Positions 24,497 through 34,927 of a stretch of DNA of 36,030 nt are shown piece after piece. This stretch comes from Noviherbaspirillum galbum (GTDB taxonomy: Bacteria; Pseudomonadota; Gammaproteobacteria; Burkholderiales; Burkholderiaceae_D): assembly GCF_010974945.1 (NCBI RefSeq), contig NZ_JAAIVB010000076.1, forward strand, positions 1 through 36,030, in the 5' to 3' direction. The first letter of the stretch is position 1. Each line of letters begins with the position of its first letter. A program made the position numbers and the translations under genes. The notes beneath the pieces were generated by a model, which worked only from the letters and a program-made list of their open reading frames with translations, ran no database searches and was not told the DNA's origin.

Positions 24497-24731
24497 ACCG
24501 GCGGCAGGCGCCGGGTCGGCAAGCGCGGCCGGAGGCTTTAAAAATCCGGCAACATCCCCATGTGGGGCACAGGCGGAGGGAATGTCCGGCATCCCGCTCC
24601 CGAAACTTGCCATCCCGGTAATGAAATCCGCTATGGCGGTGGCGGCGCCCGCGGTGTTCCATCCACGCAAACCACCGATTGCCGTTAGAATCAGAACCAA
24701 TCGCTCATCAGCTAATACCCACAAGGTTTCT

Positions 24732-26030
24732 ATGGTCCCCCACCTCGTCACGGCCCTGAACGGCCCGCTTCTCGATCTCGAAAAGAAAATCCTGAACGCC
24801 ACCCCGGCCATCGAGCGCTGGTTCCGGCTGGAATGGATGGAGCATACGCCGCCCTTCTATTGCTCGGTCGACCTGCGCAACGCCGGCTTCAAGCTGGCCC
24901 CGGTGGATACCAACCTCTTCCCCGGCGGCTTCAACAACCTGTCGCCGGAAATGCTGCCGCTGGCGGTGCAGGCGGCGATGGCGGCCATCGAAAAATATTG
25001 TCCGGACGCGAAGAACCTGCTGCTGATCCCCGAAAAGCACACCCGCAACACCTTCTACCTGCAGAACGTCTCGCGCCTGATCCAGATCTTCCGCCAGACC
25101 GGCCTGAACGTGCGCCTCGGCTCCCTGTCGGACGAGGTCAAGGAACCGACCAACATCGAGCTGCCCGACGGCACGGTGCTGACGCTGGAGCCGCTGGAGC
25201 GCTCGGCCAACGGCCGCCGCCTCGGCCTCAAGAACTTCGATCCCTGCACCATCCTGCTCAACAACGACCTGTCCGGCGGCATTCCCTCCATCCTGGAGAA
25301 CCTGCCGGAGCAGAACCTGCTGCCGCCGCTGCACGCCGGCTGGGCGGTGCGGCGCAAGACCAACCACTTCGCCGCCTATGACGAAGTGGTCAAGAAATTC
25401 GCCAAGATGATCGACATCGACGGCTGGATGCTCAACCCCTACTTCGCGAAGTGCGGGGAAATCAATTTCCACGAGCGCACCGGCGAGGAATGCCTGGCGT
25501 CCAACGTCGACATGCTGCTGACCAAGATCCGCAAGAAGTACAAGGAATACGGCATCAAGGAAACGCCCTTCGTGATCGTCAAGGCCGATGCCGGCACCTA
25601 CGGCATGGGCATCATGACCGTGCGCGATGCCAGCGAGGTCAAGGACCTCAACCGCAAGCAGCGCAACAAGATGGCGGTGGTCAAGGAAGGACTGGAAGTC
25701 TCCGACGTCATCATCCAGGAAGGCGTGCATACCTTCGAGCGCATCAACGACGCGGTGGCCGAGCCGGTGGTGTACATGATCGACCGCTACGTGGTCGGCG
25801 GCTTCTACCGGGTGCATGCCGAGCGCGGCGTCGACGAAAACCTGAACTCGCCCGGCGCGCATTTCGTGCCGCTGGCCTTTGCCCAGCAGCATGCCCTGCC
25901 CGACCTGCAGGCCAAGCCGGGCACGGCCGCGCCCAACCGCTTCTACATGTACGGCGTGCTGGCGCGCATGGCCTTGCTGGCGGCGTCGATCGAACTGGAA
26001 AAGACCGACCCGAACCCGGAAGTCTATTAA
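24732..26030 (+). CDS. gshA: Glutamate-cysteine ligase, proteobacterial GshA type
   Basis: A 432-residue enzyme making gamma-glutamylcysteine, of the TIGR02049-like GshA class found in betaproteobacteria and acidithiobacilli rather than the E. coli class. Family blocks visible include PPFYCSVDLRNAGFKLAPVDTNLFPGGFNNL, LLLIPEKHTRNTFY and FVIVKADAGTYGMGIMTV, the last an ATP-binding segment. ATG 24732 is preceded by AAGG at 7 bases; the frame open to 24462 overlaps the metX control region and is rejected. gshB follows directly. Confidence 0.93.
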   Translation: MVPHLVTALNGPLLDLEKKILNATPAIERWFRLEWMEHTPPFYCSVDLRNAGFKLAPVDTNLFPGGFNNLSPEMLPLAVQAAMAAIEKYCPDAKNLLLIPEKHTRNTFYLQNVSRLIQIFRQTGLNVRLGSLSDEVKEPTNIELPDGTVLTLEPLERSANGRRLGLKNFDPCTILLNNDLSGGIPSILENLPEQNLLPPLHAGWAVRRKTNHFAAYDEVVKKFAKMIDIDGWMLNPYFAKCGEINFHERTGEECLASNVDMLLTKIRKKYKEYGIKETPFVIVKADAGTYGMGIMTVRDASEVKDLNRKQRNKMAVVKEGLEVSDVIIQEGVHTFERINDAVAEPVVYMIDRYVVGGFYRVHAERGVDENLNSPGAHFVPLAFAQQHALPDLQAKPGTAAPNRFYMYGVLARMALLAASIELEKTDPNPEVY

Positions 26031-26966
26031 ATGAAAATCGCCTTCTTCGCCGATCCGCTCGATCACTTCAAGATCTACAAGGACACGACCTTCGCCATGA
26101 TGCGCGAGGCCGCGCGCCGGGGCCATGAAGTGCATGCCTTCGAGCAGCGCCACATGGCGCTGGAGAACGGCCGCGTGGTGGCGGAGGTCGCCCGCATCCA
26201 CCTCACCGGCGAGGACAAGGCCTGGTTCCGCGCCGATCCGGCGCAAGCCGGCGGGCTGGACCGCTTCGACGCGGTCATCGTGCGCAAGGACCCGCCCTTC
26301 GACATGGAGTACATCTACGCCACCTACCTGCTCGAACTGGCAGAGCAGCAGGGCGCGAAGGTGTTCAACAAGCCCGAGGCGATCCGCAGCCACAACGAAA
26401 AGCTGTCCATCGCCCGGTTTTCGCAGTTCACCGCGCCGACCCTCGTCACCAGCGACGACCAGCGCATCCGCGCCTTCCACGCCGAGCACCGGGACATCAT
26501 CCTCAAGCCGCTCGACGGCATGGGCGGCATGGGCATCTTCCGCGTCCGCGAAGACGGCATGAACCTGGGGTCCATCATCGAGACCCTGACCGTCAATGGC
26601 AGCCGCACCATCATGGTCCAGCGCTACATCCCGGCGATCGTGGCCGGCGACAAGCGGGTCCTGCTGATCGGCGGCGAGGTCGTGCCCTATTGCCTCGCCC
26701 GGGTGCCGCAGAACGGCGAGGTGAGGGGCAACCTGGCGGCGGGCGGCGTCGGCGTGGCCAAGGAACTGTCCCCGCGCGACCGGGAAATCGGCGAGGCGCT
26801 GGCGCCCGAGCTTTGGAAACGCGGCCTATTGCTGGTAGGATTGGACGTGATCGGCGACTGCCTCACCGAAGTCAACGTGACCAGTCCCACCTGCTTCCAG
26901 GAAATCACCCAGCAGACCGGCTTCGACGTGGCTGCCATGTTCATCGACGCCCTGGAACGGCAATGA
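26031..26966 (+). CDS. gshB: Glutathione synthetase
   Basis: A 311-residue ATP-grasp enzyme that adds glycine to gamma-glutamylcysteine. It begins MKIAFFADPLDHFKIYKDTTFAMM. Typical blocks include VIVRKDPPFDMEYIYATYLLE, ILKPLDGMGGMGIF (ATP-grasp glycine loop) and GLDVIGDCLTEVNVTSPTCFQEI near the C-terminus. The ATG immediately follows the gshA TAA, so the two form one translational unit. Confidence 0.96.
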   Translation: MKIAFFADPLDHFKIYKDTTFAMMREAARRGHEVHAFEQRHMALENGRVVAEVARIHLTGEDKAWFRADPAQAGGLDRFDAVIVRKDPPFDMEYIYATYLLELAEQQGAKVFNKPEAIRSHNEKLSIARFSQFTAPTLVTSDDQRIRAFHAEHRDIILKPLDGMGGMGIFRVREDGMNLGSIIETLTVNGSRTIMVQRYIPAIVAGDKRVLLIGGEVVPYCLARVPQNGEVRGNLAAGGVGVAKELSPRDREIGEALAPELWKRGLLLVGLDVIGDCLTEVNVTSPTCFQEITQQTGFDVAAMFIDALERQ

Positions 26967-27086
26967 CGCCCAAGCCGGCAAGTCCGGCATGCATCCGGGC
27001 ATGGCGAAACGCGACAAGAAAAGAACCATGTTGACCAGGGAAACCGCCCGCGGCGCGACGATGCGGCCAGCCGGCACACGACACAC

Positions 27087-27494
27087 ATGATTGGCATCCT
27101 CCTGCTTACCCACGCGCCGCTCGGCACCGCCTTCGTCGAGGCGGCGACGCACGTCTTCCGCGGCCGTCCCGAACGCATGGAAGCCATCGACGTGCGCGCC
27201 GACCAGGACACCGCCGAGGTCAACCGCATCGCCAGGGAAGCCATCGCCCGCATCGACGACGGCTCCGGCGTGCTGGTGATCACCGACGTCATGGGCGGCA
27301 CTCCCTCGAACTGCACGCACCGGCTGGGCGAGCCCGGCCACGTGGAAGTCATTGCCGGCATCAGCCTGCCCATGCTCCTGCGCGCGCTCACCTACCGCAA
27401 CGACACGCTCGACGTGGTGGTCGAGATGGCGCTTGCCGGCGGACAGAGCGGCGCGGTGCGCGTGGACAACCGCGTCCGCCTTTCCCCGAACTGA
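27087..27494 (+). CDS. PTS EIIA component, mannose family
   Basis: A 135-residue EIIA-Man domain. The phosphorylated histidine is His9 in MIGILLLTHAPLG, and VLVITDVMGGTPSNC is the conserved second block. There is no fused IIB domain, and no IIB, IIC or IID gene is present nearby. With HPr and EI downstream it forms an incomplete PTS. In betaproteobacteria such sets are thought to act in regulation, not sugar uptake; this is established context, not shown here. It lies 120 bases after gshB, and that gap holds no clear gene. Confidence 0.9.
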   Translation: MIGILLLTHAPLGTAFVEAATHVFRGRPERMEAIDVRADQDTAEVNRIAREAIARIDDGSGVLVITDVMGGTPSNCTHRLGEPGHVEVIAGISLPMLLRALTYRNDTLDVVVEMALAGGQSGAVRVDNRVRLSPN

Positions 27495-27534
27495 CACGAA
27501 CTGAAACCAACCGAGACCAACAGAAAAAAGAGAC

Positions 27535-27804
27535 ATGGTTCAACAGGAAATCGAAATCATCAACAAGCTTGGCCTGCATGCCCGCGCCTCCGCCAAGCTC
27601 ACGCAACTGGCAGGCAAGTTCAAGAGCGAGGTCTGGCTGACCCGCAACGCCCGCCGCGTCAACGCCAAGTCCATCATGGGGGTCATGATGCTGGCCGCCG
27701 GCAAGGGCTCGAAGGTCACGCTCGAGGCCGACGGAGCGGACGAAAAGGAATGCATCGATGCGCTCGCGGGCCTGATCAACGACAGGTTCGGCGAAGGCGA
27801 ATGA
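27535..27804 (+). CDS. ptsH: Phosphocarrier protein HPr
   Basis: An 89-residue HPr. His15 in NKLGLHARASAKL is the site phosphorylated by EI, and Ser46 in NAKSIMGVMMLAA matches the regulatory site used by HPr kinase/phosphorylase in other bacteria. Full family length. It passes phosphate from EI to the EIIA encoded 40 bases upstream. Confidence 0.95.
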   Translation: MVQQEIEIINKLGLHARASAKLTQLAGKFKSEVWLTRNARRVNAKSIMGVMMLAAGKGSKVTLEADGADEKECIDALAGLINDRFGEGE

Positions 27805-27830
27805 CGACTCCACTCTGACGGGCGCATCCC

Positions 27831-29582
27831 ATGGCTTCCTTCACGCTCCACGGCATTCCAGTCTCGCGCGGCATCGCCATCGGCCGCGCGCACCTGCTCA
27901 CGCGCGCCGCGCTCGACGTCAAGCATTACCTCATCCCGGAAGAGCAGGTCGAAGCCGAGGTGCAGCGCCTGCAGAAAGCCATCGCCACCGTCCACAAGGA
28001 ACTGCAGACCATCTGGAACGAGCTGCCCAAGGATTCGCCGGCCGAACTGGGCGCCTTCATCGACGTGCATGCGCTCATCCTCTCGGACCCCATGATCGCC
28101 GAGGTGCCGCTGGACATCATCCGCACGCGCTACTACAACGCCGAATGGGCGCTGGTGACGCAGATCGACGAGCTGTCGTCGCAGTTCGATGAAATCGAGG
28201 ATGCCTACCTGCGCGAGCGCAAGGCCGACATCCAGCAGGTAGGCGAGCGCGTGCTCAAGGTGCTGACCGGCACCGCCGCCACCCAGCTTGCCGGCAGCAG
28301 CACCGACGAAGCCACCGGCCGCATGATCATCGTCGCGCACGACATCTCGCCGGCCGACATGCTGCAGTTCAAGGACCGCGCCTTCGGCGGCTTCGTCACC
28401 GACCTCGGCGGCCAGAACTCGCATACCGCCATCGTCGCCCGCAGCCTCGACATTCCCGCCGCGGTCGGCATGTTCAATGCCTCGGCGCTGATCCAGCAGG
28501 ACGACTGGGTCATCATCGACGGCGACGCCGGCGTGGTCATCGTCGATCCCACGGCCACGCTGCTCGAGCAATACCGCGAGCGCCAGACGCGGCTCATCCG
28601 CGACCGCAAGAAACTTTCCAAGCTGCGCAAGACGCCCTCCATCACCGAGGATGGCACCGAGATCGCGCTGCTGGCCAACATCGAATTGCCGGAAGACTGC
28701 GCGGCGGCGATGGAATCGGGCGCGGCCGGCGTCGGCCTGTTCCGCTCGGAATTCCTGTTCATGGGCCGCACCGGCGTCTCGCACAAGCTGCCGTCGGAAG
28801 ACGAGCAGTTCGAGTCCTACCGCAAGGCGGTGCTGGCCATGAAGGGCAGGCCGGTGACCATCCGCACGCTCGACATCGGCGCCGACAAGCCGCTGGACGA
28901 CGCCGAGCAGACCGCGCTCAATCCCGCGCTCGGCCTGCGCGCCATCCGCTTCTGCCTCGCCGAGCCGCAGATGTTCCTCGCCCAGCTGCGCGCCATCCTG
29001 CGCGCCTCGGCCTTCGGACCGGTGCGGCTGCTGGTGCCGATGATGGCGCATTCCTTCGAGATCGACCAGACGCTGGCCATGATCGAGCAGGCCAAGACGC
29101 AGCTGCGGGAAGCGGGCCAGAAATTCGATCCGCTGATCCCGGTCGGCGCCATGATCGAGATTCCCGCCGCGGCGCTGACCCTGCCGATGTTCGTGAAGAA
29201 GATGGACTTCCTGTCCATCGGCACCAACGACCTGATCCAGTACACGCTGGCGATCGACCGCGCCGACCACGAGGTGGCGCATCTCTACAACCCGCTGCAC
29301 CCGGCGGTGCTCTACCTGTTGTCGTCGACGATTTCCATCGGCACCAAGGCGGGCGTGCCGGTGGCGGTATGCGGGGAAATGGCGGGGGATGTGCGGCTGA
29401 CCCGGCTGCTGCTGGGCATGGGGCTGCGGGAATTTTCCATGCATCCGCGCCAGTTGCTGGCGGTAAAGCAAGAAATCCTCAACAGCGACCTGAACGTGCT
29501 GGCGCCGCAGGTGAAGAAGATCCTGAAATCCTACGATCCGGTGGCGATCGCGGAAGCGGTGGAGCAGTTACGGGGGGAGTGA
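27831..29582 (+). CDS. ptsI: PTS enzyme I
   Basis: A 583-residue phosphoenolpyruvate-protein phosphotransferase. The phosphohistidine is His198 in LGGQNSHTAIVARSL. The PEP-binding C-terminal barrel has FRSEFLFMGR, the MIEIPAAAL block, SIGTNDLIQYTLAIDR and the catalytic Cys in AVCGEMAGD. There is no GAF domain, so it is EI and not the nitrogen-PTS EINtr. It transfers phosphate from PEP to HPr. Confidence 0.96.
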   Translation: MASFTLHGIPVSRGIAIGRAHLLTRAALDVKHYLIPEEQVEAEVQRLQKAIATVHKELQTIWNELPKDSPAELGAFIDVHALILSDPMIAEVPLDIIRTRYYNAEWALVTQIDELSSQFDEIEDAYLRERKADIQQVGERVLKVLTGTAATQLAGSSTDEATGRMIIVAHDISPADMLQFKDRAFGGFVTDLGGQNSHTAIVARSLDIPAAVGMFNASALIQQDDWVIIDGDAGVVIVDPTATLLEQYRERQTRLIRDRKKLSKLRKTPSITEDGTEIALLANIELPEDCAAAMESGAAGVGLFRSEFLFMGRTGVSHKLPSEDEQFESYRKAVLAMKGRPVTIRTLDIGADKPLDDAEQTALNPALGLRAIRFCLAEPQMFLAQLRAILRASAFGPVRLLVPMMAHSFEIDQTLAMIEQAKTQLREAGQKFDPLIPVGAMIEIPAAALTLPMFVKKMDFLSIGTNDLIQYTLAIDRADHEVAHLYNPLHPAVLYLLSSTISIGTKAGVPVAVCGEMAGDVRLTRLLLGMGLREFSMHPRQLLAVKQEILNSDLNVLAPQVKKILKSYDPVAIAEAVEQLRGE

Positions 29583-29602
29583 GGGCGCATTGAGGGCGCA
29601 TT
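29581..29602. repeat. tandem 11-bp repeat at the ptsI stop
   Basis: GAGGGCGCATT occurs twice head to tail, the first copy beginning within the ptsI stop codon. It is too short to assign a role; replication slippage is the simplest origin. Confidence 0.6.
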
Positions 29603-29607
29603 GAGAG

Positions 29608-29629
29608 CAAGGCGGATCGGTCCGCCTTG
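29608..29629. terminator. palindrome between convergent ptsI and gatB
   Basis: A perfect 9-bp stem CAAGGCGGA / TCCGCCTTG with a 4-nt loop lies in the 87-base convergent gap. No T-run follows on either strand, so it is a possible but unproven terminator. Confidence 0.45.
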
Positions 29630-29669
29630 CCACGCGTTCCAGACGGCCCGGCGGGCCGGTCCCTCGTTC

Positions 29670-31130
29670 TCAGCCTGCCAGTTTTTTCTTCAGCAATTCC
29701 TGCAGCTGCGCCGGATTCGCCTTGCCCTTGGTCGCCTTCATGGCCTGGCCGACGATGGCGTTGAAGGCCTTTTCCTTGCCTGAACGATACTCTTCCACCG
29801 ACTTCGCATTCGCCGCCAGCACCTCATCGACGATTTTTTCCAGCGCGCCGCTGTCGGAAATCTGCTTCAAGCCTTTCGATTCGATGATCTCGTCGGCATA
29901 GGCATCCTGGCCGGACGGGGTTTCCCACATCGCGCCGAACACTTCCTTGGCGATCTTGTTGCTGATCGTGCCATCGGCGATGCGCTGCAGCAGCACCGCA
30001 AGCTGCGCGGCCTTGACCGGCGCGGCGCCGATGTCCACGCCTTCGCGGTTGAGGGTGAAGGAGACGTCGCCCATCAGCCAGTTGGCGGCGGTCTTGGCAA
30101 GGTCGCGGCCCGCCTTGCCGACCACGCCTTCGAAGTAGGCGGCCATGGCCTTGGATTGCGTGAGCACCATGGCATCGTATTCCGGCAGGCCGTAGTCGCG
30201 TACGAAGCGTTCGCGCATGGCGCCCGGCAGTTCCGGCATGGAAGCCTTCACGCGCTCGATCCAGTCCTGCGCGATCACCAGCGGCGGCAGGTCGGGGTCG
30301 GGGAAGTAGCGGTAATCCTGCGCGTCTTCCTTGCTGCGCATGGAGCGCGTTTCCTTGCGGTCCGGGTCGTAGAGGCGGGTTTCCTGCACCACCCGGCCGC
30401 CGTCCTCGATCAGCTCGATCTGGCGCCGCACCTCGTAGTTGATGGCTTCTTCCAGGAAGCGGAAGGAGTTGAGGTTCTTGATTTCGCAGCGGGTGCCGTA
30501 TTCCTTCTGGCCGAGCGGGCGCACCGAGACGTTGGCGTCGCAGCGGAAGGAGCCCTCCTGCATGTTGCCGTCGCAGATGCCCAGCCACACCACCAGCGAA
30601 TGCAGCGCCTTGGCGTAGGCCACGGCTTCGGCGGCGCTGCGCATGTCGGGCTCGGTCACGATTTCCAGGAGCGGCGTGCCGGCGCGGTTGAGGTCGATGC
30701 CCGACATGCCGTGATAGTCTTCATGCAGGGACTTGCCCGCGTCTTCCTCGAGGTGGGCGCGGGTGAGTTGCACGGTCTGCATCTGCGGCTTGCCATCCTT
30801 CTCGACGACGAAGGAAATGGTGCCGCCCTGGACCACCGGGATCTCGTACTGGCTGATCTGGTAACCCTTGGGCAGGTCGGGGTAGAAGTAATTCTTGCGC
30901 GCGAAGATGGAATGCGGCGCGACCTTCGCGCCGATGGCCAGGCCGAACTGGATCGCGCGTTCCACCGCGCCCTTGTTCAGCACCGGCAGCACGCCGGGCA
31001 GGGCCAGGTCCACCGGGCTGGCCTGGGTGTTGGGCTCCGCGCCGAAGCGCGTCGAGGCGCCGCTGAAAATCTTGGATTCGGTGGAGAGCTGCGCATGCGT
31101 CTCCAGGCCGATGACGACTTCCCATTGCAT
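29670..31130 (-). CDS. gatB: Asp-tRNA(Asn)/Glu-tRNA(Gln) amidotransferase subunit B
   Basis: A 486-residue GatB, the kinase/transamidase subunit that binds mischarged tRNA. It begins [25 protein letters not shown]. Conserved blocks include [51 protein letters not shown] and [13 protein letters not shown]. The C-terminal YqeY-like tail domain ends in [20 protein letters not shown] 31128-31130 is chosen from the AAGGAA ribosome site and homology. It is separated from gatA by a small secreted-protein gene. Confidence 0.97.
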   Translation of the reverse strand: MQWEVVIGLETHAQLSTESKIFSGASTRFGAEPNTQASPVDLALPGVLPVLNKGAVERAIQFGLAIGAKVAPHSIFARKNYFYPDLPKGYQISQYEIPVVQGGTISFVVEKDGKPQMQTVQLTRAHLEEDAGKSLHEDYHGMSGIDLNRAGTPLLEIVTEPDMRSAAEAVAYAKALHSLVVWLGICDGNMQEGSFRCDANVSVRPLGQKEYGTRCEIKNLNSFRFLEEAINYEVRRQIELIEDGGRVVQETRLYDPDRKETRSMRSKEDAQDYRYFPDPDLPPLVIAQDWIERVKASMPELPGAMRERFVRDYGLPEYDAMVLTQSKAMAAYFEGVVGKAGRDLAKTAANWLMGDVSFTLNREGVDIGAAPVKAAQLAVLLQRIADGTISNKIAKEVFGAMWETPSGQDAYADEIIESKGLKQISDSGALEKIVDEVLAANAKSVEEYRSGKEKAFNAIVGQAMKATKGKANPAQLQELLKKKLAG

Positions 31131-31141
31131 AGGTCTGTTCC

Positions 31142-31618
31142 TTACTCTTGATATTGGCAGGTGCCGGTCTTCAGGTTCACCGACAGCTCCGTGAAATTTC
31201 CCCGCGATCCGCACAGCGCCGGGCAGCTGGGCTTGATCGACAACTGGTCGCCTTCGCGTTCGAGGCGGATGCTGCAACTCGGCAGGCGGGCGAACTCGTA
31301 GCCGCGCCGTTCGCGTGCCGCCTGCGCGTCGCTCAAGGTGACGCGCCACTCGCGGCCGGCGCCCACTTCGCGGCTTTCGGCGACGAGGCCGTCGCCGTCA
31401 TCGATGCTGCATTCAAAGCCATGCGTGCTTCGGAACAGCGACGACTCCCAGCGGAAAGCATCGATCTTGTCGCCGTGCAGCCGCATCTCGCCCGCGTCGG
31501 CATAGATGACGCTTTCGCCATGGTCGCTGCCCTTCGTGCTGCACGAGAACCTGGCATCCAGATCTTGCGCCACGACAGGCAAGGCAACCATCAGCAGCAG
31601 GGCGGCTGGCAGGCGCAT
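31142..31618 (-). CDS. Small secreted Cys-containing protein of unknown function
   Basis: A 158-residue protein with signal peptide [18 protein letters not shown]. The mature part has six cysteines ([19 protein letters not shown]), which could form three disulfides in the periplasm. No known domain was recognised. The ATG (31616-31618) lies two bases after the gatA TGA, and gatB starts 11 bases after its stop, so it is embedded in the gatCAB operon. The longer frame upstream is an out-of-phase overlap with gatA. Confidence 0.75.
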   Translation of the reverse strand: MRLPAALLLMVALPVVAQDLDARFSCSTKGSDHGESVIYADAGEMRLHGDKIDAFRWESSLFRSTHGFECSIDDGDGLVAESREVGAGREWRVTLSDAQAARERRGYEFARLPSCSIRLEREGDQLSIKPSCPALCGSRGNFTELSVNLKTGTCQYQE

Positions 31619-31620
31619 GC

Positions 31621-33081
31621 TCAGACGCCTTCGGGCGCGCGGCGATGCCAGTCGGTGACGCGCTGGAACTGGTGCGCGACGTTGAGCAGCCTGGCTTCGT
31701 CGAAATAATTGCCGATGATCTGCAGGCCCACCGGACGCTTGCCGTTCTTGTCGCCCTGGCCGAAACCGCAGGGAATCGACATGCCGGGCAGGCCGGCGAG
31801 GCTGGTGGAGAGCGTAAAGATGTCGGCAAGGTAGTTCGCCACCGGATCGTCGGCCTTGTCGCCGATGTCCCAGGCGACCGTCGGGCAGACCGGGCCCATG
31901 ATCACGTCGCACTGCGTGAAGGCGTTCTTGAAGTCTTCCGCGATCAGGCGGCGGATCTTCTGCGCCTGCAGGTAGTAGGCATCGTAATAACCATGCGACA
32001 GCACGTAGGCGCCCACCAGGATGCGGCGCTGCACCTCGTGGCCGAAGCCCTCGGCGCGCGACTTGCTATACATGTCGGCCAGGTCCTTGTATTCCTTGGC
32101 GCGGTGGCCGTAGCGCACGCCGTCGAAGCGCGACAGGTTGGACGAGGCTTCCGCCGGGGCGATCACGTAATAGACGGGAATCGACAGTTCGGTCTTGGGC
32201 AGGGACACGTCCACCAGCGTGGCGCCGAGCTTTTCATATTCCGACAAGGCGGCGCGCACCGCCTGTTCGACGTCGGCGGCGAGGCCGGGGCCGAAGTATT
32301 CGCGCGGGATGCCAATCTTCAGGCCCTGCAGCGGCTTGTCGAGGTCGCGGGCGAAATCCTCGGCGGGGCGCTCGAGGCTGGTTGAATCCTTGGCATCGAA
32401 GCCGGCCATGGCGTTGAGCAGCAGGGCGCAGTCTTCGGCGGTCTGGGCCATCGGGCCGCCCTGGTCGAGCGAGGATGCAAAAGCGATCATGCCGAAGCGC
32501 GACACGCGGCCGTAGGTCGGCTTGATGCCGGTGACGCCGCACAGCGCCGCAGGCTGGCGAATCGAGCCGCCGGTATCGGTCGCCGTGGCCGCGGGCGCGA
32601 GGCGCGCCGCGATGGCCGCCGCCGAGCCGCCGGACGAGCCGCCGGGAATGGCTGCTTTGTCCCACGGATTCTTCACCGGGCCGAAGTAGGAATTTTCGTT
32701 CGACGAACCCATGGCGAATTCATCACAGTTCAATTTTCCGAGCGTCACCATGCCGGCATTGCGGAACTGTTGCACCACAGTAGCATCGAAGGGGCTGATG
32801 TAGCCTTCCAGCATCTTCGAGCCGGCGGTGGAACGCCAGTCGCGCGTCACGAAAATGTCCTTGTGCGCGATGGGGATGCCGGTCAGGGGCGTGACCTCGC
32901 CGCGGGCAAGGCGCGCATCCGCTTCGGCGGCCTGGGCCAGCGTGAGGTCGCGGTCGACGTGCAGGAAGGCATTGAGGTCGCTTTTCCCGATGCGGTCGAG
33001 ATAATGCGTTGCCAGTTCCTTGGCGGAGACTTCCCTGGCTTGCAGCAGGGAAGACAATTGTTTGAGGGTCTTGTTGTGCAT
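31621..33081 (-). CDS. gatA: Asp-tRNA(Asn)/Glu-tRNA(Gln) amidotransferase subunit A
   Basis: A 486-residue amidase-signature enzyme that releases ammonia from glutamine for GatB. The Ser-cisSer-Lys triad is readable: Lys74 in IPIAHKDIF, Ser149 in [11 protein letters not shown] and Ser173 in [12 protein letters not shown]. These sit at a constant offset of about five from the residues numbered in Gram-positive GatA. Full family length. It lies 59 bases after gatC. Confidence 0.97.
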   Translation of the reverse strand: MHNKTLKQLSSLLQAREVSAKELATHYLDRIGKSDLNAFLHVDRDLTLAQAAEADARLARGEVTPLTGIPIAHKDIFVTRDWRSTAGSKMLEGYISPFDATVVQQFRNAGMVTLGKLNCDEFAMGSSNENSYFGPVKNPWDKAAIPGGSSGGSAAAIAARLAPAATATDTGGSIRQPAALCGVTGIKPTYGRVSRFGMIAFASSLDQGGPMAQTAEDCALLLNAMAGFDAKDSTSLERPAEDFARDLDKPLQGLKIGIPREYFGPGLAADVEQAVRAALSEYEKLGATLVDVSLPKTELSIPVYYVIAPAEASSNLSRFDGVRYGHRAKEYKDLADMYSKSRAEGFGHEVQRRILVGAYVLSHGYYDAYYLQAQKIRRLIAEDFKNAFTQCDVIMGPVCPTVAWDIGDKADDPVANYLADIFTLSTSLAGLPGMSIPCGFGQGDKNGKRPVGLQIIGNYFDEARLLNVAHQFQRVTDWHRRAPEGV

Positions 33082-33140
33082 GGATGTCGGAATGTCGCGG
33101 AGGAGGTCGCGCCGGATGCCCGGCGCCCGTTGTTCGATGG

Positions 33141-33443
33141 CTATTCGATGACCTTGGGCACGAGATAGAGCCCGTCCTGCGTGGCGGGCGCCGGCTTCTG
33201 GTAGTCTTCGCGGCGGTTGGGCTCGGTCACCGCGTCCTCGCGCAGCCGCAGCGAGACATCGTTCTGGTGGGCGGCGATCGGATGGTTCAGCGGCTCCACG
33301 CCGGAAGTGTCGACAGCGCGCAACTGCTCGACCAGCGAGAAGATGCCGTTGAGCTTGTCGAGGGTCTTGCCCGCCTGGTCTTCGTTCAGGTCGAGCTGCG
33401 CCAGACGGGACAGGCGCTTTACGTCGGAGAGGTCAAGTGACAT
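33141..33443 (-). CDS. gatC: Asp-tRNA(Asn)/Glu-tRNA(Gln) amidotransferase subunit C
   Basis: A 100-residue GatC, the small stabilising subunit that wraps the GatA-GatB interface. It begins [23 protein letters not shown] and has the [20 protein letters not shown] block and the C-terminal [10 protein letters not shown]. First gene of the gatC-gatA-X-gatB operon, divergent from mreB. Confidence 0.95.
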   Translation of the reverse strand: MSLDLSDVKRLSRLAQLDLNEDQAGKTLDKLNGIFSLVEQLRAVDTSGVEPLNHPIAAHQNDVSLRLREDAVTEPNRREDYQKPAPATQDGLYLVPKVIE

Positions 33444-34786
<1,343 letters not shown>

Positions 34787-34927
34787 AGTAAAGCTGGCGC
34801 GGCGCTTTCCGGTTTCGGCCGGGCGCGCCGCCAGGCCTTGGTTCCGGCCGGCCCCGGTGGCTGACAACATCGCCGGCGACCGGACCAGCGCAGATTTCGT
34901 CTTCAGACAGTTCCTCCGCAGATCCTG

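Noticed and set aside
24708-26489. 593-codon minus-strand frame antisense to gshA and gshB
   Set aside because: Shadow of two well-supported enzymes; composition is typical of antisense frames in GC-rich DNA.
26964-27035. 23-codon frame overlapping the gshB stop
   Set aside because: Too short, no ribosome site, no recognisable product; likely chance.
27540-29471. 643-codon minus-strand frame antisense to ptsH and ptsI
   Set aside because: Mirror of HPr and EI coding sequence, with skewed composition and no recognisable domain.
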